Made by a program: the position numbers and the translations under genes | In this document: positions 54,904-63,635 of the stretch, in pieces | How positions within the stretch are numbered: the first letter of the stretch is position 1 | Layout: every line of letters begins with the position of its first letter | From: Granulosicoccus sp045106195 | GTDB taxonomy: Bacteria; Pseudomonadota; Gammaproteobacteria; Granulosicoccales; Granulosicoccaceae | Length of the DNA: 64,000 bases | Direction: 5' to 3' | Assembly: GCA_045106195.1 (NCBI GenBank) | Contig: JBGCEH010000008.1 | Span: 1-64,000 of the forward strand | Notes under the pieces: model-generated | The model's input: the letters and a program-made list of their open reading frames with translations, nothing else | What the model was told of the DNA's origin: nothing | The model's database searches: none

Positions 54904-55806
54904 ATGAGCATTAACAAGTCAGGTGGAATTTTACTCATCCTTAGTGCGGCTATTCTGTGGGGTACCACTGGTACCGCTCAATCATTTTCACCACTGACAC
55001 TTTCGTCGTACTGGGTAGGCACAGGCCGACTGTTGGTCTCCACAGTCTTTTTCATCATCTGGATAGCGTTAACCGACATCGGTCTACTACGCGCAACTCC
55101 GCTCAAAACCATGCCGTGGCCATTGATCTTGGCCGCCGCAGTTACCATGGCGTCCTACAATCTTGCGTTTTTTGCAGGTGTTCGCACAACCAGCGTTGCG
55201 ATAGGAACAGCTGTCGCTCTGGGCAGCGGACCGGTCTGGGCAGGCATTATACAAGCTATATGGAATCGACAACTTCCCGATAAAGCATGGTGGTTTGCCG
55301 TTATCATCGCCGTAACCGGCTTGCTGATTGCCACGCTGGGCTCAAGTTCATCGTTTACAGATACACCACTTTCGGGAATCGCGTTGTGCCTGTTAAGCGG
55401 GCTTTCCTACGCTGTATATGCGCTAATCACGAAACAATTGGTTACCACCGCCTCGGCGAGCTTGACTACAGCGATGGTGTTTACAGGTGCCGCGGCCATG
55501 GCACTTCCAGCAGCTTTCCTACTCGCAGGATCACCAGATTTTCACCCAACAGACTTTGCCGTCATGCTATGGCTAGGAGTGGTCGCAACAGGAGTTGCTT
55601 ATCTGTTGTTCAGCATCGGCTTGCGGTACGTCTCCAGCAAAACCGGCGTCGCCCTGGCATTAGCCGAACCTATAGCAGCGGTGATTCTGGCTATCGTAAT
55701 TGTCGGCGAGCGTCCCACAACACTCTCGCTTACAGGATTGAGCATCGTATTCCTCGGGCTTTGCCTGATCATTCGTACGGAGCTCAAGCAAGCCGCAAAA
55801 CACTGA
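54904..55806 (+). CDS. EamA/DMT-family transporter
   Basis: 300 residues with ten hydrophobic segments and two EamA repeats; starts GGILLILSAAILWGTTGTAQSF, the typical first helix, and has YVSSKTGVALALAEPIAAVILA in the second half, as in RhaT/YdcZ-like amino-acid or metabolite exporters. Substrate unknown. It converges with the MscS gene, only 3 bp apart. Confidence 0.88.
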   Translation: MSINKSGGILLILSAAILWGTTGTAQSFSPLTLSSYWVGTGRLLVSTVFFIIWIALTDIGLLRATPLKTMPWPLILAAAVTMASYNLAFFAGVRTTSVAIGTAVALGSGPVWAGIIQAIWNRQLPDKAWWFAVIIAVTGLLIATLGSSSSFTDTPLSGIALCLLSGLSYAVYALITKQLVTTASASLTTAMVFTGAAAMALPAAFLLAGSPDFHPTDFAVMLWLGVVATGVAYLLFSIGLRYVSSKTGVALALAEPIAAVILAIVIVGERPTTLSLTGLSIVFLGLCLIIRTELKQAAKH

Positions 55807-55809
55807 CAA

Positions 55810-57525
55810 CTATTCCAACGTATCGTTAACCGCCTTTGAGACCGCAGCTGACTGATGAACAGTGAGTTGAGGGAACGGAATAGTCCATCCCTTCTTATTG
55901 GAGACTGCAACACAGGATTGCTGCAGGAGTCGTTGAAATTTGTAGTAATCCTTTGCAACTTTGCTGCTCAAGGTTGCAAACAAAATAAAATCCAGCGATG
56001 AAGTGTTCGCCGAAGACAGCTCAACCAGCAAGGACTTCAGGTGTTTTTTATAACCCGCCTCTTGAAATACAGATTGAACCTCTGCTTCCAGAGCCTGAGG
56101 TATCTCAGTAAGACTTATGCCTTGCAGCTCATAATCAAGACCAAACGTGACGGACACACCGAACGTTTCATCACGCGACAGGTTAATGAGATTAATTGAG
56201 TAGAAGTCTGATGTGTTGTATGTCATGGACATGCCACCACGTATCGATATCTCGACGAGATCCGGTGTCTGATGTTTGATCTGCCCAAGAACCCCATCGG
56301 GTAAGATGACGTAGTCACCCCGGTTGCTGGGAAACCAGAGGTTGTTTTTGACCGGCCGCGATACCAGCTCAGACACCGTGTTTAGTGGAAGGCGGATAAC
56401 GCCATCAAGCGCTGGATTACGCAACACAGAATGCAAGTTCAGAGACATGACCTGCCACGGTAAACCGTTGTAGATTACACGCTCATCTTCTCGCACCGAC
56501 CCGAGGTTTAACAACAGACGAGCCTCACGAATGTAGCTTGGCAGAAACTGCCTGAAACTGAGCACAGCTCCGAATATCAACAGGAGTGAAAGTGCGATCA
56601 GCAACAAATCTTCCCGGATGTAAAGCACGGCAAGCACCGCCACAAATGTTACCAGGGTCGTCAGGAAATAGAAGCTGTATTCCAGCAGGCGAAACCAGGT
56701 TTTGGTACGTCTTAATACCTTGGTAGTAAATCGCGTGGTATAGAACCACCAAAGAAATCGCATTAAACCCCAGGCAAGTACTGCCGCCGCCATTGAGATT
56801 ATCAGTGTCAGGCCACGACCAAGCAGGAATTCCCGTGTTGCTGGCCACACACCTTCGAAAAACGAATCCTGATCTGCCGTCAGCCGTTCAAGCTGTGAAT
56901 TACTGACCAACAGCTCTTGCTCCAGCTGTTCAATCTCCCCGACCCACTTGTCAACAAGTTGTGTTACGCGAGATGTTGCAACTTCGTCCAGAGTGTCCAG
57001 CGAAATGCCCTGTAGTTCAGCCAACGCCTCCTGAGCAATCTCAAGCTTTGCTCGAATCTGAAAGATATCTTCGCGCAATTCCGCAAGTTGACGGGGTCGC
57101 TCAGTCACCGATTTCAACGAGTCTACAAGCGGATTCAGGATATCAATCAGATCCTGCCGCCAATCTGTATTTTCATCCTGTACCGGATTGAGCAGACTAA
57201 TGTCGGTACTGCCGAGAGCAATGGCTTCAAACGTAGACGACAATCGCGCAATATCACGATTCAGATTCGTTAATGTACTTCGCTCCTGCGTTAGTGCATT
57301 ATCTCCAGCACCAATCAGCAACTGCTGTATTTGATCACGCTGCTCGGTCTTTCTTTGCAAGAGACGAGCAATTTCATCGAGCCGGGTAGCTCGCAGGGTG
57401 GACTCATCCATTGGAACAGACGGTATTTCGACCTGAGCTTCAGCCTGAGCTTTTTCGTCCTGTGCATGAGAACCCGTGGCAAACAAACCTAAAAAACAAG
57501 AAAAGAGCAAAAGACAGAGTCGCAT
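55810..57525 (-). CDS. MscS-type mechanosensitive channel, extended N-terminus
   Basis: 571 residues: signal peptide (LLLFSCFLGLFATGSHA), a periplasmic coiled-coil region (about 40-220, Glu/Gln/Leu heptads), membrane helices (about 238-260, 285-330), then a MscS-like beta and C-terminal domain (VREDERVIYNGLPWQVMSLNLHSVLRN ... DYVILPDGVLGQIKHQTPDLVEI). Smaller than MscK (about 1100), larger than MscS (286). Probable role: release of solutes on osmotic down-shock. The pore-lining glycine/alanine helix is not textbook, so gating is uncertain. Confidence 0.82.
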   Translation of the reverse strand: MRLCLLLFSCFLGLFATGSHAQDEKAQAEAQVEIPSVPMDESTLRATRLDEIARLLQRKTEQRDQIQQLLIGAGDNALTQERSTLTNLNRDIARLSSTFEAIALGSTDISLLNPVQDENTDWRQDLIDILNPLVDSLKSVTERPRQLAELREDIFQIRAKLEIAQEALAELQGISLDTLDEVATSRVTQLVDKWVGEIEQLEQELLVSNSQLERLTADQDSFFEGVWPATREFLLGRGLTLIISMAAAVLAWGLMRFLWWFYTTRFTTKVLRRTKTWFRLLEYSFYFLTTLVTFVAVLAVLYIREDLLLIALSLLLIFGAVLSFRQFLPSYIREARLLLNLGSVREDERVIYNGLPWQVMSLNLHSVLRNPALDGVIRLPLNTVSELVSRPVKNNLWFPSNRGDYVILPDGVLGQIKHQTPDLVEISIRGGMSMTYNTSDFYSINLINLSRDETFGVSVTFGLDYELQGISLTEIPQALEAEVQSVFQEAGYKKHLKSLLVELSSANTSSLDFILFATLSSKVAKDYYKFQRLLQQSCVAVSNKKGWTIPFPQLTVHQSAAVSKAVNDTLE

Positions 57526-57656
57526 GGTGTCTGAATGGTGCCTAGGGTGCGCATATTATCCACGCTTTGCGTTCAAATAGCAGGACGAACTAACCTGAAT
57601 TCGCTTTCGCAGGCAAACAACACTTCAAAGATCCTCTTCCCGCGAAAAACGGGCTA

Positions 57657-58001
57657 CTACCCATGCACCTTACGACTATCATCGGGCGCTTCGTCGCGGG
57701 CATGCAGACCATAATCGCGCAGCACATGCGCCACACGAAGTCGATAGTCATCAAACAATCTATCACGGCCGGAGCGTTGGGCATTTCTATGTGCCACCAG
57801 AGTACGCCAGCGAATAACTGCCTCCTCATCTTCGAAAAATGACAGGGACAAGATCTTGTCAGGATCAGTCAGGCTTTGAAACCTCTCAACACTGATAAAG
57901 CCTTCCACCTGATCGAGCAATGGCCGCATGGCAGCCGCGATGGTAAGGTATTCAGCTTTTGACTCAACGCGTGGTTGTACTTCAAAAATCACGGCGATCA
58001 T
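57657..58001 (-). CDS. ABM-domain (antibiotic biosynthesis monooxygenase-like) protein
   Basis: 114 residues, ferredoxin-like dimeric alpha/beta-barrel fold: MIAVIFEVQP, MRPLLDQVEGFISVERFQSL, FFEDEEAVIRWRTLVAHRNAQRSGR. Such proteins are small haem- or quinone-linked monooxygenases or simple ligand binders. The ORF is open further upstream, but ATG at 57999-58001 matches the domain start and overlaps the previous stop by 4 bp. A weak hairpin cccgcgaaaaacggg lies just past the stop. Confidence 0.82.
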   Translation of the reverse strand: MIAVIFEVQPRVESKAEYLTIAAAMRPLLDQVEGFISVERFQSLTDPDKILSLSFFEDEEAVIRWRTLVAHRNAQRSGRDRLFDDYRLRVAHVLRDYGLHARDEAPDDSRKVHG

Positions 58002-58321
58002 GATTGCTCCACATGCGGGGATGACGCTAAGGTAAGGAATGTACGCTCTTCCTGCAAAATGAACTTCTCGGATTGCGCAAACGCAAAGTTTTTCTGACCG
58101 ACAGGATCTTTCGCCAGGCGGGCGCGATATTGCTCGTACTCTGCAAGGCTTGCAACATTGTAGATTCCGTAGGCCAGCGTCGTCGACCCCTCGCAAGGTG
58201 CGTAGTAGCCCACAAGATCTGCTCCACAACGGGGAATCGCCTGACCCCAGTTGCGAGCATACTTTTCGAATTCCGCCTTTTTAGTGGGATCGATGCGATA
58301 TTGAATGATACAAGTGAGCAT
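57998..58321 (-). CDS. NIPSNAP-family protein
   Basis: 107 residues: MLTCIIQYRIDPTKKAEFEKYARNW, LVGYYAPCEGSTTLAYGIYN, YEQYRARLAKDP, the dimeric alpha/beta-barrel pattern of NIPSNAP proteins. Function unknown in bacteria. ATG at 58319-58321 fits the fold start. Overlaps the ABM gene by 4 bp (ATGA), so the two related folds are co-translated, and is divergent from an ArsR-type regulator 87 bp away. Confidence 0.85.
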   Translation of the reverse strand: MLTCIIQYRIDPTKKAEFEKYARNWGQAIPRCGADLVGYYAPCEGSTTLAYGIYNVASLAEYEQYRARLAKDPVGQKNFAFAQSEKFILQEERTFLTLASSPHVEQS

Positions 58322-58408
58322 GTGAATATCCGATAAGCTTTGATGAGTACAATGCAGGATCGAGTATGTCAGCTTGCTTGCGGAGGATGCTTCGGTTAGC
58401 ATCGAAGT

Positions 58409-59095
58409 ATGGATGGAACACCCAATATTGCCAGACTGGGCGCTTTACTGGGCGACAACACTCGTGCCCGCATGCTTTCCACATTGATGCACGGAAAGGC
58501 ACTCACTGCGTCTGAACTTGCTACTGATGCTGGAGTCACAGCGCAGACAGCTACGACGCACTTGGCGAAGCTTGAGGCAGGCGGCTTGCTTACACTACGC
58601 AAGCAAGGACGACATAAATATTTCACACTGGCAAACAGCGACATTGCAGCACTGCTGGAGACACTCATGGGGCTTAGTACCTGCAACGAGCCCAATCGAA
58701 TATTGACAGGCCCTAGAGACGTCGCAATGCGCGATGCCAGAGTTTGTTACAACCATCTGGCCGGTAGCCGAGGTATCCAGCTTTACGACAGTCTGGTTGC
58801 ATCAGACTATTTGTCAGAAAACAACGGCGATGTGTTTTTATCTGAACAAGGACGCCAATTCATCACAGGATTCGGTATCGATCTTGATGAATTACAACGC
58901 AAGAAAACACCCTTATGCAGAACCTGCCTGGACTGGAGTGAACGCCGCTCTCATCTGGCCGGCAGTCTCGGCCGTGCTCTGCTCACTCGCATCGAAGAAC
59001 TTAAATGGATCAAACGTATGAGCGATAGTCGTATTGTCAAATTCAGTGTAAAGGGTGCAAGAGACTTTGATTCAACGTTTCCAGTAAAGAACTAG
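58409..59095 (+). CDS. ArsR-type winged-helix regulator with C-terminal domain
   Basis: 228 residues. Winged helix at about 5-90 (LLGDNTRARMLSTLMHGKALTASELATDAGVTAQTATTHLAKLEAGGLL ... KQGRHKYF), then a C-terminal region with DARVCYNHLAGSRG and KTPLCRTCLDWSERR, whose conserved Cys and His residues resemble the extended ArsR proteins that regulate a divergent ABM/NIPSNAP gene. A metal or redox effector is possible. An imperfect repeat (CTTCG/CGAAG, 58390-58407) overlaps its start region. Confidence 0.87.
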   Translation: MDGTPNIARLGALLGDNTRARMLSTLMHGKALTASELATDAGVTAQTATTHLAKLEAGGLLTLRKQGRHKYFTLANSDIAALLETLMGLSTCNEPNRILTGPRDVAMRDARVCYNHLAGSRGIQLYDSLVASDYLSENNGDVFLSEQGRQFITGFGIDLDELQRKKTPLCRTCLDWSERRSHLAGSLGRALLTRIEELKWIKRMSDSRIVKFSVKGARDFDSTFPVKN

Positions 59096-59188
59096 TTGCA
59101 GGACGTTGGCGGTATCCGCAGTTTAAGATCGTGAATCAATCTGCCACAAATTGATAGACAGTTACAATGGCATGTCGTTATACCAGCG

Positions 59189-59515
59189 CTATCTCAATTC
59201 CATAGCCAGTTTCACTAGCGCCACCATTTTATCAAGATCCTTGTCAGTCGAGTAACGTTGTATGATCCATCGAGAATTCTTTGACCGATCCGGATGACTG
59301 GTTGAATCAACGGGCACCGTCAAATTTTCCTTTTTAATAATGGCTGGCGTTAATCTAATATCCAGTTCACAATCAATACCTGCCCCCGTCTGGAAGTGAG
59401 CAACTTCCTTTCCTTTGTAATTGATTCCAAACAGCTCTGTCTCCTTGTACCTGTCTACTGAAACATCAGGGATCAGATTTACTTTTCTAATTAGTTTTTC
59501 CTTGAGTGTAGCCAT
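59189..59515 (-). CDS. DUF5519 (luciferase-like) small protein
   Basis: 108 residues from ATG at 59513-59515. The pattern FGINYKGKEVAHFQTGAGIDCELDIRLTP...SRWIIQRYS resembles the DUF5519 family, sometimes called luciferase domain; no enzymatic role is established. It lies 69 bp after the permease of the sugar importer on the same strand and may ride on that transcript. Confidence 0.65.
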   Translation of the reverse strand: MATLKEKLIRKVNLIPDVSVDRYKETELFGINYKGKEVAHFQTGAGIDCELDIRLTPAIIKKENLTVPVDSTSHPDRSKNSRWIIQRYSTDKDLDKMVALVKLAMELR

Positions 59516-59584
59516 AGGTTTTTCCAGTTCAGAGAATTCAGTGCCAGTTCGTTTGTCACGTAAGTAGCCACACAACACAACCCA

Positions 59585-60826
59585 CTAGACCTGCTTACGC
59601 TTGTTGTAAACATCGAATACGACTGCTGCCAATAACACCAACCCCTTGATCACCTGCTGATAATCAATACCAATTCCCATGATGGACATGCCATTGTTCA
59701 TTACCCCCATGATGAACGCACCCACTACCGCACCGATGATCTTGCCCACTCCACCCGCCATGGATGCACCGCCAATGAAGACAGCAGCGATAACATCAAG
59801 CTCTACCGCAAAACCAGCTTTGGGAGTCGCAGTATTCAGCCGAGCAGCAAATATCAACCCGGCCAACGCTGCCAGCATACCCATATTCGTAAACGCCAGA
59901 AACGTCAGACGTTCGGTCTTTATCCCTGACAGTCGGGCTGCCTTGACGTTACCACCAACGGCATAGATACGACGACCTATTATCGTACGCTCTGTTATAA
60001 ACGCGTAAATAATCGTCAATATGGCCATAGTTACAAGGACATTCGGAAGACCTCGGAATGTCGCAAGCTTGTACACCACAAACACCAGTGCACCCGCAAC
60101 GATCAGGTTGCGCCCGATGAAAAAGCCGGTAGGTTCTTCCTGTATACCATAACGAATATTCTGCTGACGCTTACGCATATTCAACCAGATCACTACGAGC
60201 GCCGAAATCGCACCAATCACCAACGCACCGGCGTTAAGGCGCCTGACGCCGAATATCCCTGCTAATGTATCCTTTATTCCTGCCGGTATGAAGTCTGGAA
60301 TAAATCCGGTGGACAAGGCCTGAAATTCCTTGGGGAACGGTCCGACCGACTGCCCCTCGAGAAGCCAGAGCGACAGACCACGAAATATCAACATACCCGC
60401 CAGCGTTACGATAAAAGAGGGTATCTGCCAGTAGGCAACCCAGTAGCCCTGGGCAGCACCAATCAATGCGCCAAGTGCAAGACAGACTGGAATAGCCAGC
60501 GCTACCGGTAATTCCCACTGCACAACAAGCACTGCCGCAAATGCACCAATGAATCCCATGACTGAACCCACCGATAAATCGATATGGCCTGCTACTATCA
60601 CGACGAGCATACCCAACGCCATGATAATGATATAACTGTTCTGCAAGAACAGATTAGTAATATTCACCGATTTGAGCAGCGTGCCATCAGTAACGATCTG
60701 AAAGAACAGCATGATGGCGATCAGCGCAAATAGCAGACCATACTCACGCAAGTGAGACAGCAGATAGCTGGCCCATGGTGCAGACCGTGTATCAGCAGTT
60801 TCAGAATCAGATTTGGGGGAATTCAT
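59585..60826 (-). CDS. gguB: Multiple-sugar ABC permease GguB (XylH-like)
   Basis: 413 residues, about ten membrane segments, BPD_transp_2 family. Blocks NSYIIIMALGMLVVIVAGHIDLSVGSV, AAQGYWVAYWQIPSFIVTLAGMLIFRG and VIGAISALVVIWLNMRKRQ closely follow Agrobacterium GguB as remembered. ATG at 60824-60826 has AGGA at a good distance; the GTG at 60844 overlaps gguA and is less likely. Transports sugar delivered by ChvE. Confidence 0.9.
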   Translation of the reverse strand: MNSPKSDSETADTRSAPWASYLLSHLREYGLLFALIAIMLFFQIVTDGTLLKSVNITNLFLQNSYIIIMALGMLVVIVAGHIDLSVGSVMGFIGAFAAVLVVQWELPVALAIPVCLALGALIGAAQGYWVAYWQIPSFIVTLAGMLIFRGLSLWLLEGQSVGPFPKEFQALSTGFIPDFIPAGIKDTLAGIFGVRRLNAGALVIGAISALVVIWLNMRKRQQNIRYGIQEEPTGFFIGRNLIVAGALVFVVYKLATFRGLPNVLVTMAILTIIYAFITERTIIGRRIYAVGGNVKAARLSGIKTERLTFLAFTNMGMLAALAGLIFAARLNTATPKAGFAVELDVIAAVFIGGASMAGGVGKIIGAVVGAFIMGVMNNGMSIMGIGIDYQQVIKGLVLLAAVVFDVYNKRKQV

Positions 60827-60836
60827 TTTATAAATC

Positions 60837-62357
60837 CTATTCACTGACGATCATGGACATGATGCTTTCCTGACTCGCATCGCTTGCATCCATCTCACCC
60901 ACCAGTTGGCCGTCAGACATAACATACAAGCGATCACACATGCCCAGTAATTCAGGCATTTCAGATGAGATCATCAGTACACCGCGACCATCGGCTGCAA
61001 GCTCATTGACGATGCTGTAAATCTCGAACTTGGCTCCTACATCGATACCACGTGTCGGCTCATCAAGAATAAGTATCTGAGGATCGGCAAATAACCATTT
61101 TGACAACACCACTTTTTGCTGATTTCCACCAGACAGATTGAGCACTCGTTGAAATACCGTAGGCGTACGAATATTCATGGCTTCTCGGTATTGCTCAGCA
61201 ACACGACGCTCCCCAGCCTTGTTCAATATGCCACCTTCAGCAACTGCTGACAGGTTTGACAATGTCACGTTGGTGACAATGGGTTCATCGAGTATTAATC
61301 CCAGCTCCTTGCGATCCTCTGTGCAATATGCAAGGCCTGCTGCTATAGCCCGATCAACGCTGTCCAGACGAACAGTCTTGCCGTTAATCAAAACCTCTCC
61401 AGAAATATTGCGCCCATAACTCTTGCCAAACAGACTCATGGCCAGCTCTGTGCGTCCGGCCCCCATGAGCCCGGCAATACCCACAATTTCGCCACGTTTT
61501 ACATTAAAGCTGACATCCTTGATCATTTGACGCTCAACCTGCTCTGGGTGCCAGACATTCCAGTTGCGCACCTCCATCAGCACCTCACCAGACTTGCGCT
61601 GATGCTCAGGATATCGCTGTGAAAGATCACGACCCACCATGTCCTGCACGATCTTGTCCTCGCTGATGCTCTCCTGTCGACAATCAAGCGTAGAAACGGT
61701 TGCTCCATCACGCAGCACCGTAACGCGATCAGCTATCTGCCGTACCTCATTCAGCTTGTGACTGATCAGAATGGAGGTAACACCCTGAGCCTTTAGCTCC
61801 AGTAACAACCGCAACAGATTCTGGCTATCATTTTCCTGCAAGGCAGCAGTTGGCTCATCAAGTATCAATAATCGAACGTCCTTGGCAAGAGCCTTGGCAA
61901 TTTCTACCAGCTGTTGTTTACCAACACCGATTTTGCCCACCAATGTTGCAGGCTTCTCGACCAGACCGACTTTTTTCAGCAGTTGCTCTGTCGTTCGATA
62001 CACTTCAGGCCAGTTGATGACTCCGGCTTTGGCAATCTCGTTGCCAAGGAACAGGTTTTCAGCGATAGAGAGCAGCGGGACCAGGGCAAGCTCTTGATGG
62101 ATTATGATGATGCCCAGTCTTTCGCTGCTGGCGATGCCAGCCAAGCGGATCGGCTGTCCGTCAAACACAATCGTACCCTCGTACGACCCGCTGGGATATA
62201 CCCCCGACAGCACTTTCATCAACGTGGATTTGCCAGCGCCGTTCTCACCGACCAGTGCATGAATTTCGCCAGCCTGGATGGTCAGACTGACATCATCCAG
62301 TGCACAGACGCCAGGGAAAACCTTGGTGATTCCCTGCATTTCCAACAGCGTTTTCAT
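60837..62357 (-). CDS. gguA: Multiple-sugar ABC ATPase GguA (XylG-like)
   Basis: 506 residues with two fused nucleotide-binding domains, the carbohydrate-uptake class 2 arrangement. First domain: Walker A GENGAGKST, signature IGVGKQQLVEIAKAL, Walker B LLILDEPTAAL. Second: degenerate Walker A GLMGAGRTEL, signature LSGGNQQKVVLSKWL, Walker B LILDEPTRGIDVG. ATG at 62355-62357 (MKTLLEMQGITKVFPGV) fits the family. It lies between chvE and gguB. Confidence 0.93.
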   Translation of the reverse strand: MKTLLEMQGITKVFPGVCALDDVSLTIQAGEIHALVGENGAGKSTLMKVLSGVYPSGSYEGTIVFDGQPIRLAGIASSERLGIIIIHQELALVPLLSIAENLFLGNEIAKAGVINWPEVYRTTEQLLKKVGLVEKPATLVGKIGVGKQQLVEIAKALAKDVRLLILDEPTAALQENDSQNLLRLLLELKAQGVTSILISHKLNEVRQIADRVTVLRDGATVSTLDCRQESISEDKIVQDMVGRDLSQRYPEHQRKSGEVLMEVRNWNVWHPEQVERQMIKDVSFNVKRGEIVGIAGLMGAGRTELAMSLFGKSYGRNISGEVLINGKTVRLDSVDRAIAAGLAYCTEDRKELGLILDEPIVTNVTLSNLSAVAEGGILNKAGERRVAEQYREAMNIRTPTVFQRVLNLSGGNQQKVVLSKWLFADPQILILDEPTRGIDVGAKFEIYSIVNELAADGRGVLMISSEMPELLGMCDRLYVMSDGQLVGEMDASDASQESIMSMIVSE

Positions 62358-62417
62358 TTCAAATGCTGCCGCACCTGACACGCAAATACGGCAGCTATTA
62401 ACTCAAACGTCTTCAGG

Positions 62418-63479
62418 CTACTTGATCTGATCCATTGTGTAATAGCCAGATTCTATCAACGCAACTTCCCAGTTGTTGACATCTACAGGTACCGGCTCCA
62501 ACAAATACGAAGGAACAACCTTTACCCCATTATCATAGGTTTCAGTATCGTTTATCTCTGGAGTACCACCATTGAGCAACGCCTCAACCATGCCAACAGT
62601 GACCCCCGCTAACGTACGTGTATCCTTAAAAACAGTAGAGTATTGCTCACCTGCCAACATGGATTTTACAGAAGGCACTTCAGCATCCTGTCCCGTAACG
62701 ATAGGCATCTTGATACCACCGGAACCATAACCCAGACCTTTCAGTGAAGAGAGAATGCCGATGGACAAACCATCATAAGGTGACAAGGCACCATGCAAAT
62801 CCTGATCCCCATAATAGGCTGACAGCAGGTTGTCCATTCTGGCTTGAGCTACGGCTCCGTCCCAGCGTAGCGTTCCCACTTTATCCATACCCATCTGCTT
62901 GGAGGGTATGACGATCTCTCCAGTGTCAATCAACGGCTTGAGTACAGACATGGCACCATCATAGAAAAAGAAAGCATTGTTGTCGTCAGGTGAACCACCG
63001 AACAACTCTACGTTCCAGGGAGCGTCGTCAGGAAAACGCTCCACAAGACCGGCAATAAGGCTACTTGCCTGCTGCACACCCACCTTGAAGTTATCGAACG
63101 TTGCGTAGTAGTCAACATTGGCACTATCACGGATGAGTCGGTCATAGGCAATGACCTTGATACCCGATGCGGCTGCATTTTCCAGTGCGTTAGATAAGGT
63201 CGTACCATCAATCGCGGCGATAACCAGAACATCAACGCCCTTGGTAATCATGTTTTCTATTTGCGCCAGCTGATTGGGAATATCATCTTCCGCATATTGC
63301 AAATCGGTCTCGTAGCCTGCTGCTGTAAATTGCTCGACCATCGAATCGCCATCTGAAATCCATCTGGCCGATGACTTGGTCGGCATAGCGATTCCCACCG
63401 TTCCCTTGTCGGCGGAATAAACCGGGGCTATTGCTGACAAAGCTACCGCTGTTGCCAATGCGAGTACTTGTTTCATCAT
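62418..63479 (-). CDS. chvE: Multiple-sugar-binding protein ChvE
   Basis: 353 residues. Signal peptide (VLALATAVALSAIAPVYSA). The mature part DKGTVGIAMPTKSSARWISDG, QYAEDDIPNQLAQIENM, FGGSPDDNNAFFFYDGAM, GQDAEVPSVKSM and NGVKVVPSYLL is very close to Agrobacterium ChvE, which binds arabinose, galactose, glucose, xylose and acidic sugars. GGAGAG precedes the double ATG at 63474-63479. First transporter gene; the kinase gene is 156 bp upstream. Confidence 0.93.
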   Translation of the reverse strand: MMKQVLALATAVALSAIAPVYSADKGTVGIAMPTKSSARWISDGDSMVEQFTAAGYETDLQYAEDDIPNQLAQIENMITKGVDVLVIAAIDGTTLSNALENAAASGIKVIAYDRLIRDSANVDYYATFDNFKVGVQQASSLIAGLVERFPDDAPWNVELFGGSPDDNNAFFFYDGAMSVLKPLIDTGEIVIPSKQMGMDKVGTLRWDGAVAQARMDNLLSAYYGDQDLHGALSPYDGLSIGILSSLKGLGYGSGGIKMPIVTGQDAEVPSVKSMLAGEQYSTVFKDTRTLAGVTVGMVEALLNGGTPEINDTETYDNGVKVVPSYLLEPVPVDVNNWEVALIESGYYTMDQIK

Positions 63480-63635
63480 TTGCTTGTCTCTCCAGTAATC
63501 GGGTGCCGCAACACTTACGTTATGAAAAACCAGTGTGCCGTTGGGCCTCTCTACGGAAGCCTTGTTATGAGTATGTCAGAAGTTTGCTTTCTGAGGAAGC
63601 GAACCGCATAAGGTAGACCGATCGATATCGCACGT

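Noticed and set aside
59585..63479. xylFGH assignment for the sugar importer
   Set aside because: The binding protein follows ChvE in long blocks, so chvE-gguA-gguB is the closer match; both belong to the same transporter class.
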